Assembly: GCA_003640385.1 (NCBI GenBank)
Contig: RCAB01000293.1
Span: 16,364-80,363, forward strand
DNA length: 64,000 nt
Direction: 5' to 3'
From: Setaria digitata
Lineage: Eukaryota; Nematoda; Chromadorea; Rhabditida; Setariidae
The first letter of the stretch is position 1; each line of letters begins with the position of its first letter. The notes under the pieces were generated by a model that saw nothing but the letters and a program-made list of their open reading frames with translations, did no database searches and had not been told where the DNA came from. The position numbers were made by a program, and so were the translations under genes. Below, one piece after another: positions 24,600-38,100 of the stretch.

Positions 24600-26400
24600 T
24601 CAATTAAATGTATTTCTTTCGACCTTGCTATCATATCAGTAATTATTGCAACTTGAAATTGAAATTTCAATGTAATAATATAAAGTTGTGTTTTTTTTTT
24701 TTCAAAATTAATATTGCAGAAAAAATATATTCATAAATGATAAAATGTATGTGATTATTACCAAGAAATTATCACAATTTCACGACGAGTTTCAGCTCTA
24801 CTATTTCAGATTACTTCAATTCATGTATCAATATTTACTGAATTCTGAGCCAGCTAAATTTTTAACGAAATTTTGAGCATCAGTAGTTGAAATTCAAAAA
24901 TATTTTTTTTTGGCGTCATTCTTGGTGCTGATAGATATTTTAATAACATTTAGCATATGAGAGAATATCTTGGCAAATCTGGTCAGCATATTTTCTTAAT
25001 CGAGAAATGGCATTTCTGGATAGAGTTAAGTGAAAACAAGAAGTGAAACATTTGAGTTAAAATAATACTCAATAACAGGTAACTGAACGAATAATTATGA
25101 TAGCGATAATATACAATGATCATTATCAAAAGTTGGTACCAATTTTGCGCTAAGCGTTTCGCTGCATGAATTACGTTACATTTATTACTGCAGTAAATTC
25201 GAGTAAAAATCCGGTATAATAATATGGTTAGTATACTGTACTACGTTGGAGATCATCAATATACTACTGTAGCACATACTCTACTGCTGCACACATTAGA
25301 TTATCTTTTGTACAGAAAGTTTATACGATTATGCTAAATAATGCAAGTTAATATTTTTCAAAATCAGCAAAATTAGTACACAAATATATCACCGTATCAC
25401 ATCACGCAACACTACACACTGTTACAGTAGCATTTGATGTAGCTGGTCCACATTCTACAGGAGGCAAAGTTTTCATGCTACCACCGTCATAGTAACATAG
25501 GACTACGCTTCACCACGTGGTTTATCTCGGTGTTTGAAACCGTTTTCCGGAAATGATTGCATGGTCGGGCGAGTTTGACTTTTGTTCTTTGGTTAACTGT
25601 TTAATTAGCTTCTTAATTCCGAAGTACTAATATTTATGTGTATTTTTTCTTCTAACTTTATTCTTATGTCAGCATGCTTATTTATGATGTTAAATGTTAA
25701 AAATTCTTGTACAGTTTAAAAGTTAGATTTATTTTCATTCCGTACATGTAGTCCATTAATAGGATGAATATTTGAATTTTTTAAGTTCTAAATTAAAAAA
25801 TTTTTTCTTTCGAGTTAAGAATTGAAATTATTATTACAGTGATTATTGTTGATAGACTTTACTAGCTTCACAAATATTTCTTCATTTTTTCTCGCCAATC
25901 AAAAACATGCTATTTGACGGATTGTAAGCTTTGCCTTTTATCATGTTTCTGCCCAGTATTATTCATGAACTTTTTACGAAAATCATTTGTTATTTTAGTA
26001 GTGTGTTTATATATATGTATATATATATATATATATTCCTTGATCGTTATATATATATACACATATATATATATAAGGAAAGTAGAGTTCGGTATTGATT
26101 GAATGAAAAAGTAATACAGTTCATAAATAGTCTTTTTTCTGTGCTTCCATCATGTCAGTTAAATCCTTGTGCAGTTTTATATGCAAATGATGTTGGTAAT
26201 AATATCCCCGAAAGAATCGAATTCAGCATTATTAAATGCCAGCAGTTCATCATCTATTAATTTTATCTACGAAAAAAAAAAAAATAACTGATGTTAATCA
26301 TCTGGAAATGATAATGGTGAAAAAATTATTGCTTAATTGATTGGTCTATGTGGCACGATCTTCTCATTGTGAATTTCATAATTTACTGTTAAAGATTAAG
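24600..26400. other. Intergenic stretch upstream of the ING gene
   Basis: 3' flank of DOMON-b561 and probable promoter region of the ING gene. It is somewhat richer in G+C at 25380-25560 and has an AT-repeat pair at 26008-26075. No exon supported. Confidence 0.5.
26008..26075. repeat. Paired AT-repeat blocks (cruciform-prone)
   Basis: Two (TA)n blocks of about 29 bases flank a non-repetitive spacer (CCTTGATCG). Because TA repeats are self-complementary, the two blocks can pair with each other. Confidence 0.7.
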
Positions 26401-28518
26401 ATGTCATTAATGTTGGACCATTATTTGGATAATTTATCTACGCTTCCCCGTGATTTGGCCAAGAATTTGCAAGGGATCCGAAAGTATGACATGGAATGCC
26501 ATAGACGATCAGCTGAAATTGATCGAAAATTAAAGGCATTTGTGAAATCTCACCAAAAAATGCCAAAGAATGCATCAGTTTCTTTTAATAAAGAAATTAT
26601 GGCAAGTTTTTTTTTTTTTTTTTTTTTTTTATTTCCTCGACTCGTGCAAGCCCAGATGAATTTAACACATTATTGTATTCGTGATATTTTCCGAATGACC
26701 TCAGCCAATAAACGAATGCTGTTTGAAACTATCTTGTTAATGTTTCAGATCGGTTTCTTTATCTCCTGCATAAGCTCTTAGTTGAGTAATTTCATTATCG
26801 GGATTTATATTTTGTAGTTTTATACTTATCATCGAGGAATTTTCTCACGATTTTTCATATTTATAAATATCAGTAACATAAAGCTTGTGGCGAATCGAAT
26901 TGTAGCAAATTCTTATGAATTATTTTAATTATTATTTTATTAATTTCTTCAAAATCGTCTTCATTATATATCCAGTGATTATCAATACAAACGATTTCAA
27001 AATTCTTCTGCAGCTTTTCCAGTGACAGCTTCTGTCAATTACAGGAATAAAAGCTTATTTCCAAACTTTATGTTTAACTTTTCATTGTTTACAGCAACCA
27101 TTTATAATACTGCAGAATTCTTAAGTATCAGTTTTTTAGACGTTATTTGCGGAAATTGAACGTTTATCCAATGAAAAGATCCGTTTAGCATCGGATACTT
27201 ACGAACTTGTCGACAAGCATATTCGACGTTTGGATAATGATTCCGTGAAACTTCAGGCTACTATACGGCAAAAGTATTTGGACGCAGCCGCAGCAGCAGT
27301 TGCGGCAAAGGCCAGTAAAAATGGTGGTAAATATTAGAATTTCTGTTGTATGTTAATGTAAATCAAAGGATATATTATATATATATATATCTGTGGGTCA
27401 TTTGTATGATTGATCGAAATTTCTGTGCTCAAATCTTTACATTCACATCTGACAGGCTTATCTTCGCTCTTGTTTTTGCCAAAGGGTTTCTTGCGGTTAA
27501 ATAATTCATAGCGTCGCCTATCTCAGTGCTTTTTTGCCTTCATTAATGAATCCATTTCAATCACATTTTATCAGTGTTAACGAAATAAAGTAGAATTTCG
27601 TTTGGTTCCGTTGTATAGTTTGTAGTGCTAGATTTGGCAAAAAGGAGCAACGAAATCTTAATATCTTGTCTAAAAGGGAAGTTGCAAAGAGACTCAAGAT
27701 TTTTCGTTGTAAAATCCAGTATAAATTCAGATGAAATATTTGATCGGAAACGAAAGAATGTTGTTGGTCGTAAGGATAAGAAGAAATTAAAAGAGGATAA
27801 TTGGATTCAGAAAAATACAGGTATGTGGCAAAGCGTACTAGTACAATCGGGAAGGATCCAATTGTTGTTTTTCTCGATGTTTCATTACTGATCTCATGCT
27901 ACCTTTCCATATCCCACTTCGCGAAAGAAACTTCATTAGAAAGTTGTTTTTTTTCCGAAATTTTGCCTTTCCTCTTTTTTATTTTTATTTTTAAAGCATG
28001 GGATGGATCAGCGGAGTGTATATCCCTTTGATTCAAAATTTTCACTAGTTTCTTATTGACAAGTAGTCTTTCTATCTTGGTCACCAAAGGTCAGATATAT
28101 GGAGTGGAAATATAACGAATGTTGAATGTCGCTGCTTCTTTTCAGCTTCTGCTTCTGCGCCATTCCAGCCGTTCCTGGATGCACCGTCAGTGATGGAAAT
28201 GCCTGTTGATCCAAACGAACCGACTTACTGCATTTGCCATCAGGTCATAATCAAAAGGAAAAACAAAGCATTTTATAAAAAATCATATTCCTTACTTTTG
28301 TCCCATTATTGCATTTTAGAGTTCTTGCAAAAGAAAAAGAAATGGTTATACTGCAGGTTTCACACGGTCAAATGATAATGTGTGACAACAAACAGTGTCC
28401 AATCGAATGGTTCCACTTCCAGTGCGTTGGTCTGACGGAAGCACCAAAGGGGAAATGGTACTGTGAACGTTGTAATGAACAGCGGAAGAAAAAGAATAGT
28501 ACAGGAGCTAATAAGTAA
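26401..28518 (+). CDS. ing-3: ING-family PHD-finger protein, ING3-like
   Basis: Five exons, 280 residues: 26401-26601, 27140-27326, 27626-27820, 28146-28243, 28357-28518 (TAA). The N-terminal ING domain (about 1-110) starts [20 protein letters not shown] and continues [19 protein letters not shown], then KHIRRLD. A basic linker with KRKN and KDKKK follows. The C-terminal PHD finger (about 221-270) has the Cys4-His-Cys3 order CIC, CDNKQC, HFQC, CERC; the [13 protein letters not shown] segment is closest in memory to ING3 rather than ING1/2/4/5. ING PHDs read methylated H3K4; ING3 is the NuA4/TIP60 acetyltransferase subunit, acting in the nucleus. The first intron appears to start with GCAAGT, a GC-AG type donor, because only that junction keeps the ING domain in frame. 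Convergent with the MEMO1 gene. Confidence 0.9.
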
Positions 28519-29296
28519 TATGTGTCAGCTTTTAATTAATTCATGGCCTCTATTCGGTGTGAAACTTGTTTTTCACTTTAGCATAGCCTTTTATGTCTTA
28601 TATAACACTTGCCTAAGATCTTAGATCACCTGTAGATGACACTGCGACAGTCGTTTTGAAAGGCTTCTCGAATGTTATTCTTGGTCTTTCATAATCACTT
28701 GATTTGATGTCATATTTACGCGTGCAAGTTCGCATTATGGATGCGATCATGTCAGCAATTCGTTTCTGTACATTTTGTTTCTAGCAACATATTATGTTTC
28801 AGTTCTTTTTATGTGTATCTTCCCTATATCGCGCATTTTTTGGTTACTTGTAAATGATGCTTCGATCTCAGAATGAAAGTTGTACCTCAAAACTTACGGC
28901 AAAGCAAAAACAATGTCTGTAATGGAATATGCCATAAGCTTTGCCTCAATTGGAAGTTATGTGAATCCATATGATAGAAGTAGTAGGAACCAACAATGGA
29001 TCCAGTTAAAGGTGGACTGCATTTTGATAAATGACTTTTACATTACGAATGAAAGAATGGTTTTACAGCGTTAATTTCATGAAAAGATAGATCAATTAAT
29101 CTGTGAACTTCAACGAGCATAAAGAAATGGAAGTGGTATTAGTAAGGTTGTTAAAAAAAAAAAAAAAAAATGTATTTGAGATTAATGTTGTACATATGAA
29201 CAAATTAATGAAATGATGAAGAAAATTGGCAAATTTCTGAGAAGTTTCCTGATCTTTCATCGTCGTCCATATATAACATCTGATGAATGAATGCCT
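28519..29296. other. Convergent 3' flanks of ING and MEMO1 genes
   Basis: About 780 bases without a supported exon; a poly-A run lies near 29153-29170. Confidence 0.6.
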
Positions 29297-29302
29297 GTTT
29301 AT
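29297..29302 (-). terminator. AATAAA overlapping the MEMO1 stop codon
   Basis: On the minus strand the reading AAA-TAA-A creates AATAAA across the stop. If used, the 3' UTR would be only 10-20 bases. It may also be chance in AT-rich DNA. Confidence 0.35.
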
Positions 29303-32300
29303 TTTTGTGGATTAATGAAAAGGGCACCCGCAGCATATGAAACGGATGAATCGTGAAGGCTACGGCTCTGCAATTATAATACTATCCTGTCCTGCTTAAA
29401 TTTTGTGTTTTATAGAATCACTGAATCCAAATTTAGCAGAGAAAAAACAGGCCCCGTGTATAGTAAACATTTTTTTGCATCTTATAATCCAGGTTATAGC
29501 TGAGCAACACTAATTCGGATTTAGATGAACCCTCTACCTTTTGTGAGATAATATTTTTGCTTTTCTACGTGAAACTACTTTTGTGATGGTTGGTCCTCTT
29601 CATAGGCTTCAAAACATTGCCTAAATAGTGGATAAAGGTATACTAAATGTGCAACGAAATGTATTTAATTAAACTCATCGTAGAGTTTTAAAAGAAAAAT
29701 CTAAAATCAGCACATGTTTTGTAAGACCTCACTTGTCACCTCCCACTGGAGAATCAAGTGTTTAAGCAATCCACAGAGGTGTAAACAACTTGATGCACGC
29801 GGTTTGTATGCAGCCTTAAAAGTCCTTCCATTCATATCTTCCCCCAAAAAACGAATACCTGATTAGACTGCGCATATTTCAGAAACACAAATTCCGCTAG
29901 GTGGCTATTCATTTGGCGGAAATATTCCGCTGCCTGGAAACAATGAAATATCCAAATCATATTACGGAAATAATTTTTGTCAGGTAATTAAGCAGCAGAA
30001 CAACTTATATCATGCTGCAAAATTTGTGACGGGATATTTAAAAAGCCAAAAGGGATCTTTTTTTTTTTTTGAAGAATGCTAATCTACATCCTCCCATTTT
30101 TCATTTTAAACAACCATTATTCGTCAGATTACATTTTAACTCCTGGATAACAGCTGTAGGAAAATATTATAATTACATAGAGAATGACGCTTATAGGATT
30201 TCTACCACATATTGTATTCTGTGTCCTTTTCAAATATTCCCCAAAGGTAGCAGGATTAAGACTAGAAATTGCATCCATTCCCTGAAAAAAACAACTAAGC
30301 AACCATTAATATACGCAGACATTTTAATTACGCTTCAGTAACGGATTCGAAACACTAATTTACAACCATGTACACAACAATTTTCTTTCTTTCTGACCCA
30401 CTCTTTTTTAAAAAAATAGAAAGTTAATTTCTCTAGCATGAATTTTAAAAAGAAAGCATAACCTGTTTATCCATTGCAGCAATCTGCTCATATATTGGTA
30501 GACCGGTACTGCTGTCATGTGGCATAAAATGGAATCGGCTTCCTTAAAGACATTTCCAAAGTAATTCTCCCATAATTTGATTTGAACATTTAAAGCACAT
30601 TATTATTTACATCTAAAGTATAAAGGAAAACAATTACTCAAAAATTCTTATACCCCAATGGCAAAAGTCGGAACTGACGACAAACACTATCTTCGGATCA
30701 GACAGATATTTGCTAAATATTTTTCCATAAGTTGCTTGTTTTGAAGGTGAAAGTGATCCTACCAATACTGGCACAATACTGTAGCTGTTCGTCGATTGTC
30801 TGCAAGAAGAAATTTGACTGTTGACCACTGAAATGTCACTGTTTCTGTTTTAGGAATAAATTTAGTTTCATAAATCAAAGAAATATACTTTTCCATAATT
30901 TTCGCTATGTAAGGTAGCTGCATTTCGATGCTATGTTCTGCTTCTTCACTTCGTAAATCCATCAAAGAAAACGCCCCAGTTTCTTTCAGTTCCACATTTG
31001 CTGCAAAATTCACGACACTCGAACGTAAAGCGTGAATAATTCTATTAATAACTGATAACGTCGCATTATGCAATTACCAAAAGACACTAAAACTATACCT
31101 ACCTAAATTTAGCACAGCCACAACAATCGACTGACATTTCTTAGTTTATCTGTTGAAATTTCCAACTGCCACTATCACACATTCATCTATCAGAACGCTT
31201 AATCATTCTATGTATGGTTTCAGTCGGCAATAACTCGATAATAATTGTTAGTTAGGTAAAAGAATGTACTAACCAAAAAGAATTTACTATCCTTCATCAC
31301 CATAAAAATATATATAAGTCCCACTAAATGAAACTATCAGAAAAATACTTCTCTCATCAATCTGAAGATCGCCTATAGGTGTGCGATAACGCGAACAGGT
31401 TGACAATGCACAAGTATCCAGCGACATCACGTGAGATGGTCCCAGTACAAATATGATGCTACTATAACAGATATGGAATATCTTATTAATGTCTCACATG
31501 GATTCCAGAAAAGAGGTTTATGAAAAAGCAACTAAATCTTTTTCACAAAAGCTTATTATCAATTTAGAAGATCCCAATTACCAGCTAATTTTTCCTTCCA
31601 TTCAATTATTTCGTTGTAAAATTATTTGCAAAAACATTTGTAATTTTCTAAAAACTTCGTAGTACTGTAATGTAAATCATTCCAAATTTATAGGTATGCC
31701 AATAAAAATCCAAAACTTGTTATAAATTAAGGTATCAATCACACGATCTTGTTAACAGTAACAACCTTCAATTTGTAAAGATCGATCAAACAAACGAAAA
31801 ACTTGCTGGTATGGTCGAATTTTCACTTACACAGTTTCAGGAATAATTTGTTTGAAGGCAAAAGCTGCAACCCTGCCACTATATGAATAACCAGCGTGTC
31901 TGAAACAGAGCATCAAATGTCGAGACACATTTGAAAATGAAGTGAACTACGAACTATTTATGTATGCTGCCAAGTTCCATTCCTGAAACTTTATCTCTTC
32001 TCTTCGCTTCTTGTTAATAATTAAGTTTTTACACCAAAGAAGATGCGACAAAAAACAAAGGAAAAGAGATGTTAAGATTTGAATTTACTGCTATTAGTCC
32101 ATCCTGGTGTTATCCATTGGTTAGTAAAATTTTGCCTAGTTCTTCTAACAGAGCCTAAATTGACCAATTTAAGACGTTTCCAAAAACTAATAAGTAGTGA
32201 TCTTACGGCGAAATAATTGCACGCGCTGACTGAGCATGACGTGATCCGGCAGCGCCAAGCCATTCGGTGAGCTCACGGTGTAATTCTCTTGGATCGTCCG

Positions 32301-32549
32301 TGTACCTAAGAAAAAGTAAAAATAATGCTATTAATTAATAAAATTAGCTTCTTTAGCTTCAATAATTTCACCTTTCAATGGTGCCATTGAGGTATAACAC
32401 ATTTGAAACGATACATTTCACATAATTTCACCTCACGACTACCTATTCCATTTCGGAAAGTCACAAGACGGACAATCACAACAAAAATAAAAAGCAAACC
32501 AAGATCCAGCGTGAGAAGCGTTTCTTACGGAACAACCAGTGGAAGCCAT
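29299..32549 (-). CDS. MEMO1: MEMO1 homologue
   Basis: Ten exons in consistent phase, 305 residues (human MEMO1 is 297): 32500-32549 (ATG 32547-32549), 32207-32305, 31831-31899, 31349-31461, 30889-31000, 30654-30799, 30463-30542, 30177-30281, 29859-29933, 29299-29367 (TAA). Diagnostic segments in order: [92 protein letters not shown], and [12 protein letters not shown]. The MEMO fold resembles non-heme iron dioxygenases; the conserved His in PHAG, His in GPSH and Cys in TICGR, which form the metal-site region in human MEMO1, are all present. MEMO proteins are cytoplasmic and have been linked to receptor signalling, redox and cytoskeleton control. Polyadenylation signal AATAAA overlaps the stop codon (29297-29302). 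Confidence 0.95.
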
Positions 32550-33032
32550 TACTTCGGCAAGATATTTCTCGGCGTATCAGAAAAATGATAGACCTGTAAT
32601 GAAACATAGATAAGTTAGCAATGAAATGGGCAAGAATTCCAGATACTGCTGATGGAACAAACACATGTTGCCAAATATTCTTGAGCAAATGAACTGATAA
32701 TGTAATAAAACACTATTATTTCAACCAGTCTTCTTCCACTTCTTAATTAATCTAATTGATTAACCTTTCCAGGTAGTCTGAGCTTAATGAGAAGCCTTGG
32801 AGACAATCCAATAAACTGACCAATCGAATAACACCCAAATAATGCAACGAAATGGTGTAGCATAGAAATTGTGTTAGAGAAGTGGCAGCTAATGAAATAG
32901 TGCGATGCAGACGACATGAGGTTAAAACACAGATGGTCAGAGAGCATTGGAGGGAACTTTTAGTGCTTTTTGCCAGATAGTTGAGATTCCTGATGTTTGG
33001 CTTCAGAAGGCTAAACTTAAACTGCTGATCTG
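32550..33032. other. Upstream region of MEMO1
   Basis: Between the MEMO1 start (minus) and the heptad-repeat ORF (plus). No exon supported. TTGGCTTCAG at 32997-33006 is acceptor-like and precedes the plus-strand ORF. Confidence 0.45.
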
Positions 33033-33992
33033 ATGATGTTTGTGGTAGGAACGGATGAGATTATGACTGGAAAAGGTCAAGTTATGGGATGGGAAAGGTC
33101 ATGTGGTGATGGTGATGAAGGATCTGAGGAAGATGAAAAAATGGCGCCGAAAGATGGATTCATAGAAGAAGAGAAGGGTGCTACAGCGTTATCAGGTAAT
33201 AATATGGTGGTGACGAATGAGAGGATGACTTCGGAGGATGAGGTTATGTTCTCGGTCGATGTGGCGATGATATCGGTAGATGAGAATATGGAATCGGTGG
33301 TACTGGGTGGTGATAAGAGATTAGGAAGGATGGCGAATGGAGAAGTCATTCTATCAGTGGGTAGTGATATGATGCCAATGAATGAAGAAGTGATATCAAT
33401 GGATGAGACTATGTTATCAGTAGAAGAATCCGTGATATCAGCGGATGAAGCCATGGGATTAATGGAAGAGGTATCGACAGCAGAAGTTAGGCCTGTAACT
33501 CCACTTGATGAAGCTATGACATCAGTGGATAGTGATGTGATGCCGATGGATGAGGGTATGTTGTCAGTTGATGAAGCCATGTTATCAGTAGATGAGATCG
33601 TGATATCAGCAGATAACTTGATGGGAACAGCAGAAGAATCAGAAGATGAGGCGATGGAAGTGAAAGATGAATCTATGAAATCAAAAGAAGAATCTATGGA
33701 AACAAGAGATGGATCTATGGATTCAAAAGAGGAACTCATGGAAGTGAAAGACCTATCTACGGATGCAAAAAAGGATGTTGTGGCACTAAACCAGCCATCG
33801 AATGAAGTAGAAGATGAATCAATGTTATCAGCAAGTGATGATATGATGCCATTAGACGTAGACGTAGTAATGATATCAGTGGAGGAAAATATAGAAGGAG
33901 ACGATGACTTTATGGATGTAGTACTCTTGCCGAAAGATGAAACCATGATGACTGTGGACAAAACAAAGAAACTAGTGCCGGACAGGAATTAG
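33033..33992 (+). CDS. Acidic heptad-repeat protein, unrecognised
   Basis: A single uninterrupted ORF of 319 residues, by far the longest intron-free frame here apart from the 43.6 kb exon. No known domain recognised. It is strongly acidic (Asp/Glu) and built on a degenerate 7-residue repeat whose first position is usually Met or Val: for example MLSVEES, VISADEA, MLSVDEA, MLSVDEI, VISADNL, then MEVKDES, MKSKEES, METRDGS, MDSKEEL. At DNA level this is a drifted 21-base tandem repeat. With Met at position a and Val/Ala/Lys at d it resembles a coiled-coil heptad. No signal peptide or membrane helix. An acceptor-like TTGGCTTCAG ends 26 bases before the ATG. The antisense strand is also open over most of the length, as expected for this repeat, so coding status is plausible but not proven. 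Confidence 0.5.
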   Translation: MMFVVGTDEIMTGKGQVMGWERSCGDGDEGSEEDEKMAPKDGFIEEEKGATALSGNNMVVTNERMTSEDEVMFSVDVAMISVDENMESVVLGGDKRLGRMANGEVILSVGSDMMPMNEEVISMDETMLSVEESVISADEAMGLMEEVSTAEVRPVTPLDEAMTSVDSDVMPMDEGMLSVDEAMLSVDEIVISADNLMGTAEESEDEAMEVKDESMKSKEESMETRDGSMDSKEELMEVKDLSTDAKKDVVALNQPSNEVEDESMLSASDDMMPLDVDVVMISVEENIEGDDDFMDVVLLPKDETMMTVDKTKKLVPDRN

Positions 33993-35126
33993 TGTCTCGA
34001 AAATGCTGAGGTGCTCGATAAGCTGCAGTACAGCACCTCCCGATCAAATTTAATTAAACTTCCTTATTTTCAAGGATAGCGATTGGAAGCTCATCTTGGA
34101 ACAGAGCTCGAAGTTGATTTATGAGCCAAATCATTCGCTCCGGTCATCATAATTCTCGAAGCAAATGATTCGTATACTTCTCAATGAATGTTTTGTCTTT
34201 CTGGATTTCTCGGTCTACTTCCAGTCAAGTGATATGGCTAACATATATAAGGAAAATCATTGCTACCTACTAATGGTATTGCTGTCAGATCATCCCTTCG
34301 GTTTTGTGGATCGAGGTGCTACTGAAAGGTCATTTTCAATACAATTCAATTTATTTTTTATTTTTTCAACTTCCAATTCATCCCCTCTTTTCCGTCCTCC
34401 TCTCTCATCTTCATCCGTTTATCCTTTCCCTTAAAACTACTTTTATAAATTGGCATAGCTAGTTTTGACTATTAGTAACCCAGTGCAAGATGAATGGAAA
34501 TCATTTGTGTACATAAGGGAGAATGGTAAATATCAAAATGTGGAAAATGAATGTTGAAAATTTGAAAAACTGGAAATTTAAAGTGAATTCATTTCACTTA
34601 CTAGTAGCACAGGAATATATGGGCCGGCGGATGAAGAAAAGAGTGAAATTGGAGGAGGGATGGAATGATTCAATAAATTGATATGAGAATTTAATTTTCT
34701 CGAGACTCTGCAGCATTTTTTGTCCTAACAGTCTGCTCTTAGTTATGAATTTATTTTAATTAATATACGCATTTTATTTAAAAAGAAAAAATTAAATTGT
34801 TTTAGTATCATTTTTTTCTTCTTTTTTTTGCAAATAATTTTTTCCTCAATAATTTATTAATGCAATAAACACACTGATATAAACAATATCCATACATTTA
34901 TTATCGATTATGCAATTTACATTTTATTGCGCAATAATTTCCTTAAATATAGCATTGTTGCTCCATCACTTTAATTAGTAATCTTTTCTTTTTCTTTCTG
35001 ACAGATTGATCACGAAGAAAAGGAACTTATGGATTACTTTTGCTTTCTTATCTTGTTTACATTTCATAATTGCTTCCTAATTGGTTATATCAATAGTTTG
35101 GGATTTGGACTAAACAAAGAACAATA
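33993..35126. other. Intergenic stretch before the cystine-knot gene
   Basis: AT-rich; no supported exon on either strand. Probable promoter region of the downstream plus-strand gene. Confidence 0.5.
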
Positions 35127-38100
35127 ATGCCAATAGCAATAGTTACTCTATTCTGGAAGGTATTATCATTAATCATTTATGATTAATTTATTATTCCGAC
35201 AATTTCTGTGGATAAGTAAGACAGTTGTTATCAATTTTTGTTATCTTTCTCAGGAATGTTGATTTCTGCGGTAAAACGAAAAAGTATTAGTAGGTAGTTA
35301 GCAAGAAGTTGCTATTTATGGTTGAAACGATTGATACCATTATAAAATCATTAGTCACTGATCAGTGATATCAACAAAAAAAAAATTTGTGGTTTATATA
35401 ATTGTTTTTTTTAGGTGCTGTTGTGGGCTCCAATAATTTTATTGAATTCAAATCAAAATATTCCCAATTCGTCATCAGTCTCACCACTTTGGTTTCATCA
35501 CGATGATAGAAATTTGGATCTCGGTAAACAGTCAAGAAATGATTCAGGCATGTACAATATTGATGGACTTTCCATTTGTATCGTCAATATTTGAGTGAAT
35601 AAAACACTTAAACTTCAACTGGCTAATGAGCTCTTCTCATTATAACATTGAATCATTCATTAGTATCTTTTCAGTTTCTGCAAATGATTGCGGTAATTAG
35701 AGAATTTCTTTCAAACTTTCCCATCTTAATATGCTTTCAAAGATTGAAAATTAGACTTTTGAGATATATTTAGAAAAAATCTGCACTAGTTATATAATAA
35801 TTTAGGAATCATTTATATTCACAATGCTTATTCATTTTCTATTTGAATTTGTCGATAATATTGTGATGCAAATATAAGCAGTTAATAATTTTAAAATGAA
35901 TTTCATTATCGTCAGACATTACAGATGAAAAAGTTCCAGCAGATTTCTTGAATACTGATGAGGCTAAATCGGAAGATGATTTAGAGGTACTATTATGCTA
36001 CAAAATGTTATCGAATATTTGTTGATTTAGTTTCAGTGCTAATCATCAATAATAATATACTCTATCCAAAATAAGGTTTATTTTACTGAGATCGAATTTA
36101 TAGAAATGAGGAGGTAAGTTTGGGCAAACGCCATGATACATTTTTTTTAAAGGACAATACATTTTTAGCTCTCCTAAATAAGTAAATTCTAACTTAGCAT
36201 TGTGTTTAAGAAAATTTTTGCTTTGAAGAAAAAAAAAAAAAAGATGAAATGGTTGAAAAGTCATTTGAAGGAAATGAATCGAAATCGAACAAATGGGAAC
36301 TATGATAATGAGCAATTAGTTGCTGCTTCATCATCTGAAAACTATACCATATCAAAATCAAGGATAACTCACCATTTTTACAGGTTCATTTTTATAAAGT
36401 TTCAAAATTATGATTTTTTATCTTACTAGTGAGCAAAGAAGATATGCAAACAAACATTTATGGGAATTATAGTTGTGCTAAATTAAATTTTTGTTCATTA
36501 AAATAGGCTAATTAGAAATTTAATTTACAGCCATTGAAACAGATCAATTAATAACTGAGAAAAAAAGGTAGAAATTAATAATTCTTTTAATTAACTGATC
36601 CATTGATAAGAATGATGATGGTGATAACATTTCTTCGATATACTTTAGAAGATCGCTGAAAAGAACAAAAGCATGTAAGCGATACAGCGATAAGTATCTT
36701 TATCAGTTTCTCGAACAATCAGGAATGCTTAATCAGTGGTTTATGGCTCATACTGTTGAAGATGCTGGTCGTAATTTTGCTCGCTCTTATGAAAATTTTT
36801 CCGGAACTAAAATTAATTACTTCGATTTTACTAATTTTCCTCATGCTGATAGCTCTCAATCTGATGCTGAGGTAAGTACTGAAGTTTTTTTTATTTTGTA
36901 AATTAGCGTTGCTATGTTTGACTATTAACTATCTGCTCTTAATTATATCTAAAGAATCTTTTTTTTTTCTCTTTCCCATTTATCTTTCAATAATTATTTC
37001 CCTTTCATTTAATCATTTGGGCAACATCATCAAAAAAGAACATTTCGGAAGTGACCCACTACTGTCGTTAATTGATTAATTACTTTCTTTTCCAATTGGT
37101 TATCTCAATGAACGATTCTAATTTGTGCGTCATTTTTCCTTCCTCTCTCTTGCTTTTAACCTAATGAATATGGCCTCATCAATTTTTAAACACTGTTCAC
37201 TTAATTTAATTAATTAATTGCAGTGTCTCAGCCCCGATGTTGCCTAAAACAATATATTTCCCCGATCATCATTATGAAAATTATGAATGAGATGTTTGAG
37301 TAATAAAGTGGTTTCAGGATATTAACATATCATTTACATGCAATAGTGTGTGTCAAACTATTATTTGGAAGTTAAATGAAGCACTTTCAAAGGAGAGAAA
37401 TTACACATTTTTGCCAAATGTAACGTTTTCGGATGATGACCAATCACATAAAATTGGTGTCGGTTCGATGAAGCAAAGAAAAGCTAACTGTCAGTTGGGT
37501 AAGGATTTCATAGAAATATTTGGATTAAAATTTTAAGTTAGCTTTTTCTTGCAAAATCAGAATAAGTTTTGCACAGACCTAAAAATGATAATTAAAGGTA
37601 TTGTCAGTTTTTCTTTATTCTCATTAATTGGTATTATTGAAAATCAATAATTCAGCAATGGCGCATAGTTGAGGTTTTATCAATTTTTTAATTCTTTTTT
37701 TTCAAATGCATAATTATTTCACTTACATTAACGTAAAAGTCTATGTTTACTAGCTAGTAATAAATGGAGAAAATGAACAATATTGCCTAAAGGAGGAAAA
37801 AATTTGGCTTATTTTTAGTAATCATTTTTTATTCTTTCATCCAAGTATTTACCTTTTGATGCTGATCTTGAAATCAAAAATTTTTACAGTTCGAGAAAAT
37901 TGATGCTCACTTTTCTTATTATATTTTCGTTTCATCAATTTATGATTGTAACTTAGCCTCAGATTTTAAGCTTCATCAAAAAAAGAAAAAAAAAAAGAAA
38001 AATACCAATAATAATGATTCAAACTAGTTAATGGCCAAAATTAACCATTTTAATGTTGGAAATAGGATTTTTCTTTCCGCTTTTCAGAAATATTTATACC

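Noticed and set aside
33077..33961. Serine-rich 294-codon ORF on the minus strand
   Set aside because: It is the antisense of the 21-base repeat ORF; open only because the repeat lacks stop complements. No start context or similarity.
36532..36572. Possible small exon in the cystine-knot gene (acceptor TTTACAG, donor GTAGAA)
   Set aside because: It needs one carried base while the upstream exon supplies two; skipping it joins 36383 to 36649 in perfect phase.
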